From an uncultured Christensenellaceae bacterium (GTDB taxonomy: Bacteria; Bacillota; Clostridia; Christensenellales; Christensenellaceae): DNA of 50,498 nucleotides. How positions within the stretch are numbered: position 1 is the stretch's first letter; each line of letters starts with the position of its first letter. Location: NCBI GenBank assembly GCA_910588425.1, contig CAJUPM010000012.1:1-50498 (forward strand). Reading direction: 5' to 3'. Shown one piece after another: positions 23,182-31,789 of this stretch. The position numbers and the translations under genes were made by a program. The notes below the pieces were generated by a model. The model made no database searches. It was not told where the DNA came from and saw only the letters and a program-made list of their open reading frames with translations.

Positions 23182-25410
23182 ATGGAAAAGCGATATGTGG
23201 AAGTGATTGTAGATATTGCGCATAGCAGTGTCGATAAAATATTCGATTACGAGCTGCCGGGCGGGATGAGCGCGCAGGCGGGCAGCCGGATTTTAGTGCC
23301 CTTTGGCAGAACGCAGGTGGAGGGGATTGTGCTGGCCGTCAAGCAGGAGACTGCGCTAAGCCCGGAAAAGATCCGAGCAGTGCAGCGCGTCATCGACGAA
23401 CAGCCGGTTGTAACGCAGGATCAGATTCTGCTGGCCAAGTATATGTGCGCCAAATACCATGCGACGATGGCCTTCTGCCTGCGGCTGATGTTTCCGGCAA
23501 AACTGCGGGGCGAGCGGATTCGCCCAAAGCTCATCCGGGTCGCCGAAGTTGTGAGCCGGGAAAAGCTGGCCGAAGAGGAGAAAAAGTGCTATACAAAAGA
23601 GGGCGTCGTTCGGGCAAAGAATAGGCTTGCAACTATCTGCAAGCTGAAAGAGAGCGGCAAAATGCCGACGGCATTGCTGGATGCGCCCTCCGTCCGCTAT
23701 CTGCGGGACAGCGGCGCGGTTGCTATCCAGGAGGAGCAGGAATATCGGGAGCCTTATGCAAAGCTTGCGGCGGAAAAAAAGCAAATCGAACTGAACCAGG
23801 AGCAAAGAAATGCGGTGGAGCAGATTGGCCGTGCGGTAGAGCAGGGCGATAAACAGGTGTTTTTGCTGCATGGCGTAACGGGAAGCGGGAAGACGGAAGT
23901 CTATATCGCCTGCGTGCGCCGCGCGCTGGAGCTTGGGAAATCGGCCATCGTTCTAGTGCCTGAAATTGCCTTAACACCCCAAATGCTGGGCGAATTTTCG
24001 CGAAATTTTCCGGGAGAGATCGCGGTTTTCCACAGCGGGCTTTCGGATGGCGAGCGGTTTGACGAGTGGAGACGCCTGCGCCAGGGGCAGGCGCATATCA
24101 TCCTGGGCGCCCGTTCTGCCATTTTTATGCCGGCAGAGCATCTTGGGCTGATTATTTTAGACGAGGAGCACGAGGCGAGCTATAAGGCCGAAAATTTTCC
24201 GCCCTATCATGCGGCGGAAGTGGCCAAAATGCGGGCGGCAATCAATCAGGCCAGCGTCGTTCTGGCCAGCGCAACGCCGCTCATCGAGGATTACGCCAAG
24301 ACCGAGCTGGGCATCTATCAGCTTGTGGAGCTGCCGCACCGGGTGGCCGGGCGCAAAATGCCGCCCATCCTGCTGGTGGATATGAAGAAAGAGTTTCTGC
24401 GCGGCAACCGCGGGATGCTGAGCCTGGCACTTCAAAGGGAGATGGCAGGCGTTTTGGAGAGAGGCGAACAGGGCATCCTGTTTCTGAACCGGCGCGGCTA
24501 TGCCAGCAGTGTGATCTGCCCGTCCTGCGGCCATGCGCGCATGTGTTCGCATTGCGATGTTCCCCTTAAATACCACAAAAGCGATGGGCAGCTGCATTGC
24601 CATTACTGCGGCAGGGTGTTCCCGCTGGAGGCGCAGTGCCCGGACTGCGGCGAGCCTTTCTATAAGCTCTCCGGGGCAGGGACCGAGCGCATTCAGGAGG
24701 AAGTGCGGCGGATTTTCCCCGGGGCCAGAGTGCTTCGGATGGATTTTGATACCACGCGCAAAAAGAACGCGTATCAGGAGATTTTCCAGGCTTTCCGCCA
24801 GGGAGAAGCGGATTTTCTCATCGGGACGCAGATGATCTCCCGCGGGCTGGATTTCCCGGGCGTTACGCTGGCGGCAGTTTTGGCGGCGGATACCATGCTG
24901 ACGACGGGAGATTACCGCCAGGAAGAGCGCACATTTTCCATGATCGAGCAGGTTGGCGGGAGAGCCGGGCGCGCGCGGCCGGGCAAAGTTGTGGTGCAGA
25001 CGTATAACCCAGAGCACTATGCCATCGGGTTCGCGGCCAGGCACGATTATAAAGGGTTTTACCGGCAGGAGATCCAGTTCCGCAAAAACACTCTGCGCCC
25101 GCCTTTTTCCAGGATGTTCCGCATGGTTTTTGTGCACGGCGATGAGAAAAAAGCGGAGAAAGTATGCCAAAAGGCAGAAAATCTGCTAAAAGGCGTGCTT
25201 GAGAAGTATAAATCTGATATAATTTTGTTTGTGGCGAAGCCGGCCCCGGTGGCAAAACTCGAGGGCAAGGCGCGCTACCATATTTTGCTCAAGGTGCGGA
25301 CGGGCAAAAGCACGGCGGCCATCCAGCAGGCGCTCTGGGAAGTTTGGGAGAGCGTCAGAAAAGACGGCCCGCTGGTGAGCTTTGATGTCGATCCATACGA
25401 TGTGAATTAG
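23182..25410 (+). CDS. priA: Primosomal replication protein PriA (replication restart helicase)
   Basis: Restarts collapsed forks by loading the replicative helicase. 742 aa. N-terminal DNA-binding domain starting VDIAHSSVDKIFDYELP, helicase motif I GVTGSGKTEV, motif II ILDEEHEASY, then a double zinc site with CPSCGHARMCSHC, CHYCG and CPDCG, then motifs V and VI in IGTQMISRGLDFPGVTL and EQVGGRAGRARPG. The start is fixed by homology at the ATG at 23182, which lies only 7 nt after the -10, so the message may be leaderless. First gene of a transcript probably reaching rpe or the following lipoprotein. Confidence 0.95.
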   Translation: MEKRYVEVIVDIAHSSVDKIFDYELPGGMSAQAGSRILVPFGRTQVEGIVLAVKQETALSPEKIRAVQRVIDEQPVVTQDQILLAKYMCAKYHATMAFCLRLMFPAKLRGERIRPKLIRVAEVVSREKLAEEEKKCYTKEGVVRAKNRLATICKLKESGKMPTALLDAPSVRYLRDSGAVAIQEEQEYREPYAKLAAEKKQIELNQEQRNAVEQIGRAVEQGDKQVFLLHGVTGSGKTEVYIACVRRALELGKSAIVLVPEIALTPQMLGEFSRNFPGEIAVFHSGLSDGERFDEWRRLRQGQAHIILGARSAIFMPAEHLGLIILDEEHEASYKAENFPPYHAAEVAKMRAAINQASVVLASATPLIEDYAKTELGIYQLVELPHRVAGRKMPPILLVDMKKEFLRGNRGMLSLALQREMAGVLERGEQGILFLNRRGYASSVICPSCGHARMCSHCDVPLKYHKSDGQLHCHYCGRVFPLEAQCPDCGEPFYKLSGAGTERIQEEVRRIFPGARVLRMDFDTTRKKNAYQEIFQAFRQGEADFLIGTQMISRGLDFPGVTLAAVLAADTMLTTGDYRQEERTFSMIEQVGGRAGRARPGKVVVQTYNPEHYAIGFAARHDYKGFYRQEIQFRKNTLRPPFSRMFRMVFVHGDEKKAEKVCQKAENLLKGVLEKYKSDIILFVAKPAPVAKLEGKARYHILLKVRTGKSTAAIQQALWEVWESVRKDGPLVSFDVDPYDVN

Positions 25411-25424
25411 AAGGAGAAAATGCA

Positions 25425-25892
25425 ATGGCACTTCGCAATATTGTTCAGGAACCAAATGAGACGCTGAGAAAAAAATGCAGGAAGGTTGAGAAAATTACAG
25501 AGCGAATTTTACAGCTTTTGGATGATATGAAGGAGACGCTGGCCAAGGCGGATGGCGTGGGCCTGGCGGCGCCGCAGGTCGGCGTGCTGCGCCGGGTGGT
25601 GATCATCGATGTGGGCGAAGGGCCAATAGAGCTGATCAACCCCGAGATTTTAGAAGCCGCCGGAGAGCAGACGGGAGAAGAGGGCTGCCTTTCGGTTGCC
25701 GGGCGCTGGGGCGTGGTTACCCGGCCGAACTATGTCAAAGTAAAGGCGATGGACCGCCAGGGCAAAGAGCGCATTTATGAAGGCGAGGGGCTATTGGCCC
25801 GGGCATTTTGCCACGAGATCGATCATCTGGATGGCAGGCTTTTTATCGATATTATGAAGGAAGAGATCACGGAGGATGCGGATGAAGAGTAA
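25425..25892 (+). CDS. def: Peptide deformylase
   Basis: Removes the formyl group from nascent proteins. 155 aa. The three metalloprotease motifs are intact: GVGLAAPQ, EGCLSV (metal Cys) and HEIDHLDG (two metal His plus catalytic Glu). The acidic tail ITEDADEE is slightly extended. ATG at 25425 sits 8 nt after AAGGAG; another ATG at 25420 is out of frame. Gene order priA-def-fmt is standard, and its last 11 nt overlap fmt. Confidence 0.97.
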   Translation: MALRNIVQEPNETLRKKCRKVEKITERILQLLDDMKETLAKADGVGLAAPQVGVLRRVVIIDVGEGPIELINPEILEAAGEQTGEEGCLSVAGRWGVVTRPNYVKVKAMDRQGKERIYEGEGLLARAFCHEIDHLDGRLFIDIMKEEITEDADEE

Positions 25893-26835
25893 GAGCGAGC
25901 TTAGGATCGCTTTTTTGGGCACGCCGGAATTTGCCGTGCCCTCTTTGCGGATGCTGGTGGAAGGGGGATACCAGGTTTGCGGTGTCTTTACACAGCCTGA
26001 CCGTCCAAAGGGCCGCGGGCATAAGCTGATTGCCCCGCCTGTGAAAGAATATGCGCAGGAGCAGGGCATTCCCGTCTTTCAGTTTGAGCGCATTTCTCGG
26101 GACGGTATGCAGGTGCTGGAGGAACTCGCGCCGGATCTGCTCATTACAGCGGCTTTTGGCCAGATCTTATCCCGGGCGCTTCTGGAAAAACTCCCGCTCG
26201 GGTGCATCAATGTGCACGCATCCCTGCTGCCCAAATACCGCGGGGCGGCGCCCATCGAGCAGGCGATTTTGCATGGGGAGAAAAAGACGGGCATCACGAC
26301 CATGTACACCGTCTACGAGATAGATGCCGGGGATATTTTAGAGCAGGACGAGCTTGAGATTGCCCCGGAGGATACGGGCGGTTCTTTGCGGGAGAAATTA
26401 TCTCTGCTGGGGGCGAAGACGCTAAGCCGCACGCTGGAAAAGCTGCTGGATGGGACGCTCAGAGCTACCCCGCAAAATCCGGAAGAAGCGACGTATTACC
26501 CCATGTTTCCAAGAGGCTTTGGAAAAGTGGATTTTACCAAAAGCGCAAGGGAAGTCTGCGATTTTATCCGGGGAATCAACCCGGCGCCCGGCGCTTTTAT
26601 GCAGATGGGCGATCAAAAGATCAAGCTGTTTTTGGCCAGAGAGGCGGCAGCAGAGGGAGCGCCCGGGCAGATTTTGCAGGCCGGCGCAAAGGAAGGGCTG
26701 GTGATCGCCTGTGGGAAGGGCGCGGCGGAGATTCTGCGCCTGCAATATCCCGGTTCGAGGCAGATGGACGCCAGGGATTTTCTGAGAGGGAGAAGCGGCA
26801 TTTTCCTTCCGGGAAACTGCATAGAAGGGGAGTAG
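25882..26835 (+). CDS. fmt: Methionyl-tRNA formyltransferase
   Basis: Formylates initiator Met-tRNA with 10-formyl-THF. 317 aa from the ATG at 25882. N-terminal Rossmann-type hydrolase with LRIAFLGTPEFAVPSL, the catalytic block GCINVHASLLPKYRGAAPI and YEIDAGDIL; the C-terminal OB-like domain begins FTKSAREVCDFIRGINPAPGAF. I prefer ATG 25882 to ATG 25876 because GGAGG ends 6 nt before it but directly abuts the earlier codon. Overlaps def by 11 nt. Confidence 0.96.
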   Translation: MKSKSELRIAFLGTPEFAVPSLRMLVEGGYQVCGVFTQPDRPKGRGHKLIAPPVKEYAQEQGIPVFQFERISRDGMQVLEELAPDLLITAAFGQILSRALLEKLPLGCINVHASLLPKYRGAAPIEQAILHGEKKTGITTMYTVYEIDAGDILEQDELEIAPEDTGGSLREKLSLLGAKTLSRTLEKLLDGTLRATPQNPEEATYYPMFPRGFGKVDFTKSAREVCDFIRGINPAPGAFMQMGDQKIKLFLAREAAAEGAPGQILQAGAKEGLVIACGKGAAEILRLQYPGSRQMDARDFLRGRSGIFLPGNCIEGE

Positions 26836-26838
26836 CGC

Positions 26839-28158
26839 GTGAAGCAAAGGCAGTTGGCTCTAAAAATTTTAGGCGAAGTGGAAGAGGGCAGTTTTTTAAA
26901 TCTGGCGCTCAAAAAGCAGCTGAAGGGGTTGCCAGAGCAGGAGCGCCGTTTTGTTGCTGCGCTTTTATATACCACGCTGGAAAATAAGGGGCGCATCGAC
27001 TACGTCATCGATTGTTTTGCCCGGGGAAAACGGATTCATAAGCTGGTGCGCAATGTGCTGCGGCTGGGCGTCTGCCAGCTAATGTTTTTTGAGACGGTTC
27101 CCGAGAGCGCGGCCGTCAATGAGAGCGTGAAACTCATTGAAAAATCGCCCAAGCGGCAGCTCAAGGGGTTCGTCAACGCTGTCCTGCGCAATATTGCTGA
27201 AAATATGGGCAAAATTGAGTATCCTTCCCAGCAGGAGCAGCCGGCGCAGTATCTTTCTGTGCTCTATAGCTACCCGCTTTGGCTGGCGGAGAAATATATT
27301 TCGGAATACGGGTTTGATTTTGCAGAGGAGATGCTCTCCTATCATAAGCAGGCGGCGGACACCTGCGTGCGGGCCAACCGCTTGAAAATTTCCGGGCAGG
27401 AACTGCTCTTAAAACTCGAAGGGCGGGGATATGCCTGCCGCGCCGGGCAGTATATCCCGGATTGCTTCTATATCCGCAACATGACCGGCATCGATGAGCT
27501 GGATCTCTTTCAAAAGGGCCTGCTGGCAGTGCAGGGCGAGGCTTCCATGATCGTGGCGGAGGCGGCGCAGGTGCGGCCGGGGCAGGCGGTTTTGGATGCC
27601 TGCGCGGCGCCGGGCGGCAAAACCGCATACCTCGCACAGTTTGCGCCGGGAAGGCTGGAGGCTTTTGAACTGTATGAACACCGGGCGGCGCTTATGCAGG
27701 AGAACTTTGAGCGCCTGGGCGTCGGGGTAGAGTGCAAAGTTTGGGATGCCAGCGTCTTCTGCCAGGAGAACAGCCAGGCGTTCGACTGCGTTTTGGTGGA
27801 CGCGCCCTGTTCTGCGCTGGGGCTGCTCTACAGAAAGCCGGATATCAAATACACGAAAATGCCAGAGGAGATAGCACAGCTATCCCAAACGCAGAAGAGC
27901 ATTCTGGCGGCCTGTGCGGAGTATGTGAAGCCGGGCGGGCGGCTGGTCTATTCCACCTGCACCATGAGCCGAGAGGAAAATGAGGAAAACGTCGCCTGGT
28001 TTTTGGCAAACTTCCCGCAATACCGGGAGGCTAATCTGGCAACGATGCTGCCCGAGCGGCTGATGAGCCGGGCGAGAGGGGGAAGCCTTCAGCTTTTCCC
28101 GCATCTGGATGGGATTGACGGCTTCTTTTTGGCGGTTTTGGAGAGAGAAAAGGCATGA
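26839..28158 (+). CDS. rsmB: 16S rRNA (cytosine-967-C5)-methyltransferase RsmB
   Basis: 439 aa. N-terminal NusB-like RNA-binding domain (RQLALKILGEVEEGSFLNLALKK, ERRFVAALLYTTLENKGRIDYVI), then the class I methyltransferase domain with AdoMet motif LDACAAPGGKTAYLAQ, the PC motif DAPCSALGLL and the nucleophile motif VYSTCTMSREENE. Both active-site cysteines are present. Start is GTG at 26839, 3 nt after the fmt stop, with AAGGGG 8 nt upstream; the family N-terminus begins here. The zinc metallopeptidase gene that often sits between fmt and rsmB in Clostridia is absent. Confidence 0.95.
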   Translation: MKQRQLALKILGEVEEGSFLNLALKKQLKGLPEQERRFVAALLYTTLENKGRIDYVIDCFARGKRIHKLVRNVLRLGVCQLMFFETVPESAAVNESVKLIEKSPKRQLKGFVNAVLRNIAENMGKIEYPSQQEQPAQYLSVLYSYPLWLAEKYISEYGFDFAEEMLSYHKQAADTCVRANRLKISGQELLLKLEGRGYACRAGQYIPDCFYIRNMTGIDELDLFQKGLLAVQGEASMIVAEAAQVRPGQAVLDACAAPGGKTAYLAQFAPGRLEAFELYEHRAALMQENFERLGVGVECKVWDASVFCQENSQAFDCVLVDAPCSALGLLYRKPDIKYTKMPEEIAQLSQTQKSILAACAEYVKPGGRLVYSTCTMSREENEENVAWFLANFPQYREANLATMLPERLMSRARGGSLQLFPHLDGIDGFFLAVLEREKA

Positions 28159-29192
28159 CAGCGCTTTTGGATTTATCACTGACAGAGCTCAAACAGCAGA
28201 TAGAGGAAATTGGGGAAAAAGGGTTTCGCGCCGGGCAGATCTATGCCTGGCTGACGGCCTGCGTCCCCTTCGAGCAGATGAGCAACCTATCAAAGCCGCT
28301 TCGGGAAAAACTGCGGGAGCACTTTTCCGAGGGCTACCCGGAGATTCTGCAAAAGCTCTGTTCCAAAGACGGGACGAAAAAATATCTGTTGCAGATGGCG
28401 GATGAGAGCGTTGTCGAATGCGTGCTGATGAACTATGAATACGGCAGGACGCTCTGCATTTCCACGCAAGTTGGGTGCGCCATGGGCTGTGCTTTTTGCG
28501 CATCCACAAAAGGCGGGCTGCGCCGGAACCTCTCGGCAGGGGAAATCCTGGGGCAGGTTTTGCGCGTCAACGCCGATCTGGGCAGCGGCAGAAATATCAC
28601 GAACGTCGTGCTGATGGGGACAGGAGAGCCGCTCGGTAACTATGATGCTGTCGTCGGCTTTCTGCGGCTGATTCGCCAAAAAGAGAGCCTGGGCATGAGT
28701 ATGCGCAATATCTCGCTCTCCACCTGCGGGCTTGTGCCGGAAATTTACCGCTTTGCCGAGGAAGGGCTTGGGGCGACGCTCTGCCTTTCCCTGCACAGCG
28801 CAATTCAGCAAAAGCGCGAGCAGATCATGCCCATCGCGCGCAAATATCCGCTGCGCCAGGTGATCCAGGCGATGCAGGCTTATAGCGAGAAAAGCGGCAG
28901 GCGGGTGATCTATGAGTATATCCTGATCGCCGGGCTGAACGATGGGAAAGAAGATTTGGATGCGCTGGAGCAGATACTGGGCGGGCAGAACTGCCATATC
29001 AACCTGATCCCATGCAACGCGACAGACGGCAGGTTTGCGGCGCCCACCAAAGGGCAGGTTTACCGCTTTCTGGCCGGGCTTGATGAGCGAGGGCTTTCGG
29101 CGACGGTGCGCCGCACGCTGGGAGAGGATATCGACGGCGCCTGCGGGCAGCTGAGAGCCAGATACCTGGGACTTCTGGATAGGACGGAGTAA
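28155..29192 (+). CDS. rlmN: Dual-specificity 23S rRNA/tRNA adenine-C2 methyltransferase RlmN
   Basis: Radical-SAM enzyme that methylates A2503 of 23S rRNA and A37 of some tRNAs. 345 aa. The iron-sulfur motif is CAMGCAFC preceded by CISTQVG; other blocks are VVLMGTGEPLGNYD, ISLSTCGLVP, LCLSLHSA and RRVIYEYILI. The C-terminal catalytic Cys lies in IDGACGQL. The ATG overlaps the rsmB stop by 4 nt (ATGA), so translation is coupled. Followed 2 nt later by the phosphatase-kinase gene. Confidence 0.97.
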   Translation: MTALLDLSLTELKQQIEEIGEKGFRAGQIYAWLTACVPFEQMSNLSKPLREKLREHFSEGYPEILQKLCSKDGTKKYLLQMADESVVECVLMNYEYGRTLCISTQVGCAMGCAFCASTKGGLRRNLSAGEILGQVLRVNADLGSGRNITNVVLMGTGEPLGNYDAVVGFLRLIRQKESLGMSMRNISLSTCGLVPEIYRFAEEGLGATLCLSLHSAIQQKREQIMPIARKYPLRQVIQAMQAYSEKSGRRVIYEYILIAGLNDGKEDLDALEQILGGQNCHINLIPCNATDGRFAAPTKGQVYRFLAGLDERGLSATVRRTLGEDIDGACGQLRARYLGLLDRTE

Positions 29193-29194
29193 GA

Positions 29195-31789
29195 ATGGAT
29201 ATCTATGCTTTGACGCACCGGGGCAAAGTGCGGGAACAAAACGAAGACTGCATCTATCTCTCGCAGGGGGGCTATCCCTATCTGGCGATTGTGGCAGACG
29301 GCATGGGCGGGCACGTCGCCGGGCAGGTGGCGAGCTCGCGGGCGGTGGCGTTTGTGCGCAAACGGCTGGAAGGCTATGATCTGGGTACCATCACAAAAGA
29401 GCAGTTTAAGCGCCTGGTGGAAGAGGCGAGCGACTATATTCTGGAGCTCGCAAACAAAGAAGAAGCATATAAGGATATGGGGACGACGTTTACCGCCGCC
29501 ATCATCCGGGAAAACTCCGCGATCCTCGCGCATATCGGGGATTCCAGAGCCTATGCCTTTTCGGGCGGCACACTGCGGCAGGTTTCCCACGATCACAGCT
29601 ACGTTCAGTTCCTGGTAGACAAAGGCTATATGAGCGAAGAGGAGGCGGAGCAAAGCCCCTACCGCAATATCATCACGCGGGCTGTGGGCATGGAGGAGGC
29701 GGAAGCCGAGGCTTATGAGGTCAGCTTCGAACAGGGAGAAAGCCTGCTGCTCTGCTCGGATGGGCTGACGGCGCATCTGAGCAACTATGAGATTGGGCTT
29801 TGCCTGCAAGAGGAGTATAGCTCCGAGCGCAAAGCGAAAGAACTGCTGGAAGTTGCCCTGCTCAGAGGCGGGAGAGACAACATCTCCATTATCATCGCGA
29901 ATAACAACGAAGACAAAATGATCGAGGGACGCTTTGAACTGCTCTCGACTGTGGACGAGGGCGGGACCAGCATCGTATATCAGGCAAAAGATCAGAAGAT
30001 GGGCGGGCTGGTGGCGCTGAAAATGCTGCGCGAAGAGCTGGCCGATCAGCCCGAATATGTGGAGAATTTCCAGCGGGAGGCCGAGATGCTCTCCTGCCTT
30101 CAGCATAAAAACATTCAGCATCTGGTTTACCGGGGCATCCACCAGGGCAGGCGCTATATCGCCACCGAGTTCATCGACGGCGAATCGCTCAAACGGCATA
30201 TTGAGGAAGGGACGCTAAGCCTGGAGCAGAACGTCTCGGTGGCGGTGCAGATTTGCGAAGCTTTGGCTTATCTGCATGGCAAAGGCATTTTGCATAAGGA
30301 TTTAAAGCCGCTCAACGTGCTCCTGACGGCGCCCAGCCGGCCGATTCTGCTGGACTTCGGCATTGCGCAGCGCCAGGATGAGCAGGCGGCGGAGACGGCG
30401 GAAATCGAGAATGCCGAAGTTTTCGGGACGGTCAACTACTTCTCCCCAGAGCAGGCAAAAGGCGAAGCTTTGGATCACCGCACGGATATTTACTCCATGG
30501 GCGTTCTGCTCTATGAGATGCTGACTGGCCGGCTGCCTTTCCAGGGCGAAGATAACCTGTCTGTGGCGCTGATGCACCTGCACCAGCCGCCGGTTCCGCC
30601 CAAGGAGATCGATGATCGGATACCAGAAAGCTTAAACCGCATTGTGCTCAAGGCCTTATCCAAAGAAAAGGAACAGCGGTACCGCAGTATTCGGGAAATG
30701 CAGGCGGATTTGCAGCGCGCCCTGCGCCGCCCGGATGGCAAATACGTCCGCATCAAGGCAGTGAAGGCGCCCGAGAAGAAAACGGCGGCGCAAAAAAGGG
30801 CCGGCCGGCACGCTGTTTTGACGGCGGCCTGCGTTTCGGCGGCATTTCTTGCGGTGATTGGCGTTTTCTTTGCCATTTTCAGCGCCTTAGGCGGAACCGG
30901 CGGAAACCGGGAGCTCTATATGCCTGGCTTTTCGGATAAGACCTATGAAGAGGCCAAGCAAACGCTGGATGAACTGCATTTGGTGCCGACATTTACCTAT
31001 GAATCCAGCCTGGAGGTGGAAAAGGGGTATATCATCCGCCAGATGCCGGAAATTGGGGCAGTGGTGCAGCAGGGAGAAGAGGTGTTCATCGTCGTCTCAC
31101 TGGGCAGAGATAAGGTAACTCCCATGCCGGAGGTGCTGGGTATGCAGGAAGAGCAGGCGCTCGCGCTGCTGGATGCCCAGGGGATCCGCAACGTCTCGGT
31201 GAGCTATGTGGATTTGCCGGATCAGCAGATGGGCGTGGTCGTTGCGCAGTCGCCGGATGGGGAAGCCCCGGTTGCCGAAGGGCAGGAGGTCAGCATCACG
31301 GTCAATAGGCCGGGTGAGCAAAATAAGGCTGTGCCCACGCTGGTAGGCAGCAAGATGGAGCAGGCCATTGATGCCGCGGCGGAGGCGGGGTTTGGCAGAG
31401 TGCTGATTTACGCCGTCAACGACGGGCAGTCGGTGGGCGAAGTCATCTTCCAATCGCCGCAGGCGGAGGCGCAGAACGTCTCCTTCAATACGATTTACAT
31501 GACCGTGCACCAGCCCAAAAACGGCGCTGTTTTCCAGGGAACTCTGAAAAGCGATACGGCCGGGCTGGATCGGGCAGGGCTGGTAACCGCGACGCTCTCC
31601 TTCTCGCTGAACGGGCGGGATTATGAGTTTGTCGTCTTTGAAGAGACGTTTGCAGAAGAACAGCTCTTTGCCCAAAAATATCCCGGGGGCGTGGAGTATT
31701 CGCTGGTTCTGGCCAATCAGTTCCGCGGACAAAACTGCCATTTGAATGTTTACTTAAACGGCGTTGTAGTATATACTAGTGATAGCTAG
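29195..31789 (+). CDS. Fused PP2C-type phosphatase and PASTA-domain Ser/Thr kinase (PrpC-PrkC fusion)
   Basis: One uninterrupted 864-residue frame joins two proteins that are normally separate neighbours. Residues 1-238 are a PP2C phosphatase (RGKVREQNEDC; metal Asp35 in ADGMGGH, Asp189 in CSDG, Asp228 in RDNIS). Residues 246-510 are a Hanks-type kinase: glycine loop EGGTSIVY, Lys276 in VALKML, catalytic HKDLKPLN (Asp369, with HKD instead of HRD), DFG Asp387, and SPE at 417-419. A basic juxtamembrane segment, a membrane helix (about 541-562), three PASTA repeats (about 574-636, 642-705, 711-772) and an unassigned C-terminal domain follow. The kinase's ancestral start probably corresponds to Met242 (29918), but no ribosome site is seen there. 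Place in the operon (rlmN, rsgA, rpe) is standard. Confidence 0.9.
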   Translation: MDIYALTHRGKVREQNEDCIYLSQGGYPYLAIVADGMGGHVAGQVASSRAVAFVRKRLEGYDLGTITKEQFKRLVEEASDYILELANKEEAYKDMGTTFTAAIIRENSAILAHIGDSRAYAFSGGTLRQVSHDHSYVQFLVDKGYMSEEEAEQSPYRNIITRAVGMEEAEAEAYEVSFEQGESLLLCSDGLTAHLSNYEIGLCLQEEYSSERKAKELLEVALLRGGRDNISIIIANNNEDKMIEGRFELLSTVDEGGTSIVYQAKDQKMGGLVALKMLREELADQPEYVENFQREAEMLSCLQHKNIQHLVYRGIHQGRRYIATEFIDGESLKRHIEEGTLSLEQNVSVAVQICEALAYLHGKGILHKDLKPLNVLLTAPSRPILLDFGIAQRQDEQAAETAEIENAEVFGTVNYFSPEQAKGEALDHRTDIYSMGVLLYEMLTGRLPFQGEDNLSVALMHLHQPPVPPKEIDDRIPESLNRIVLKALSKEKEQRYRSIREMQADLQRALRRPDGKYVRIKAVKAPEKKTAAQKRAGRHAVLTAACVSAAFLAVIGVFFAIFSALGGTGGNRELYMPGFSDKTYEEAKQTLDELHLVPTFTYESSLEVEKGYIIRQMPEIGAVVQQGEEVFIVVSLGRDKVTPMPEVLGMQEEQALALLDAQGIRNVSVSYVDLPDQQMGVVVAQSPDGEAPVAEGQEVSITVNRPGEQNKAVPTLVGSKMEQAIDAAAEAGFGRVLIYAVNDGQSVGEVIFQSPQAEAQNVSFNTIYMTVHQPKNGAVFQGTLKSDTAGLDRAGLVTATLSFSLNGRDYEFVVFEETFAEEQLFAQKYPGGVEYSLVLANQFRGQNCHLNVYLNGVVVYTSDS

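Noticed and set aside
24157..25170. Minus-strand open frame inside priA
   Set aside because: Shadow of priA; no promoter, ribosome site or conserved motif.
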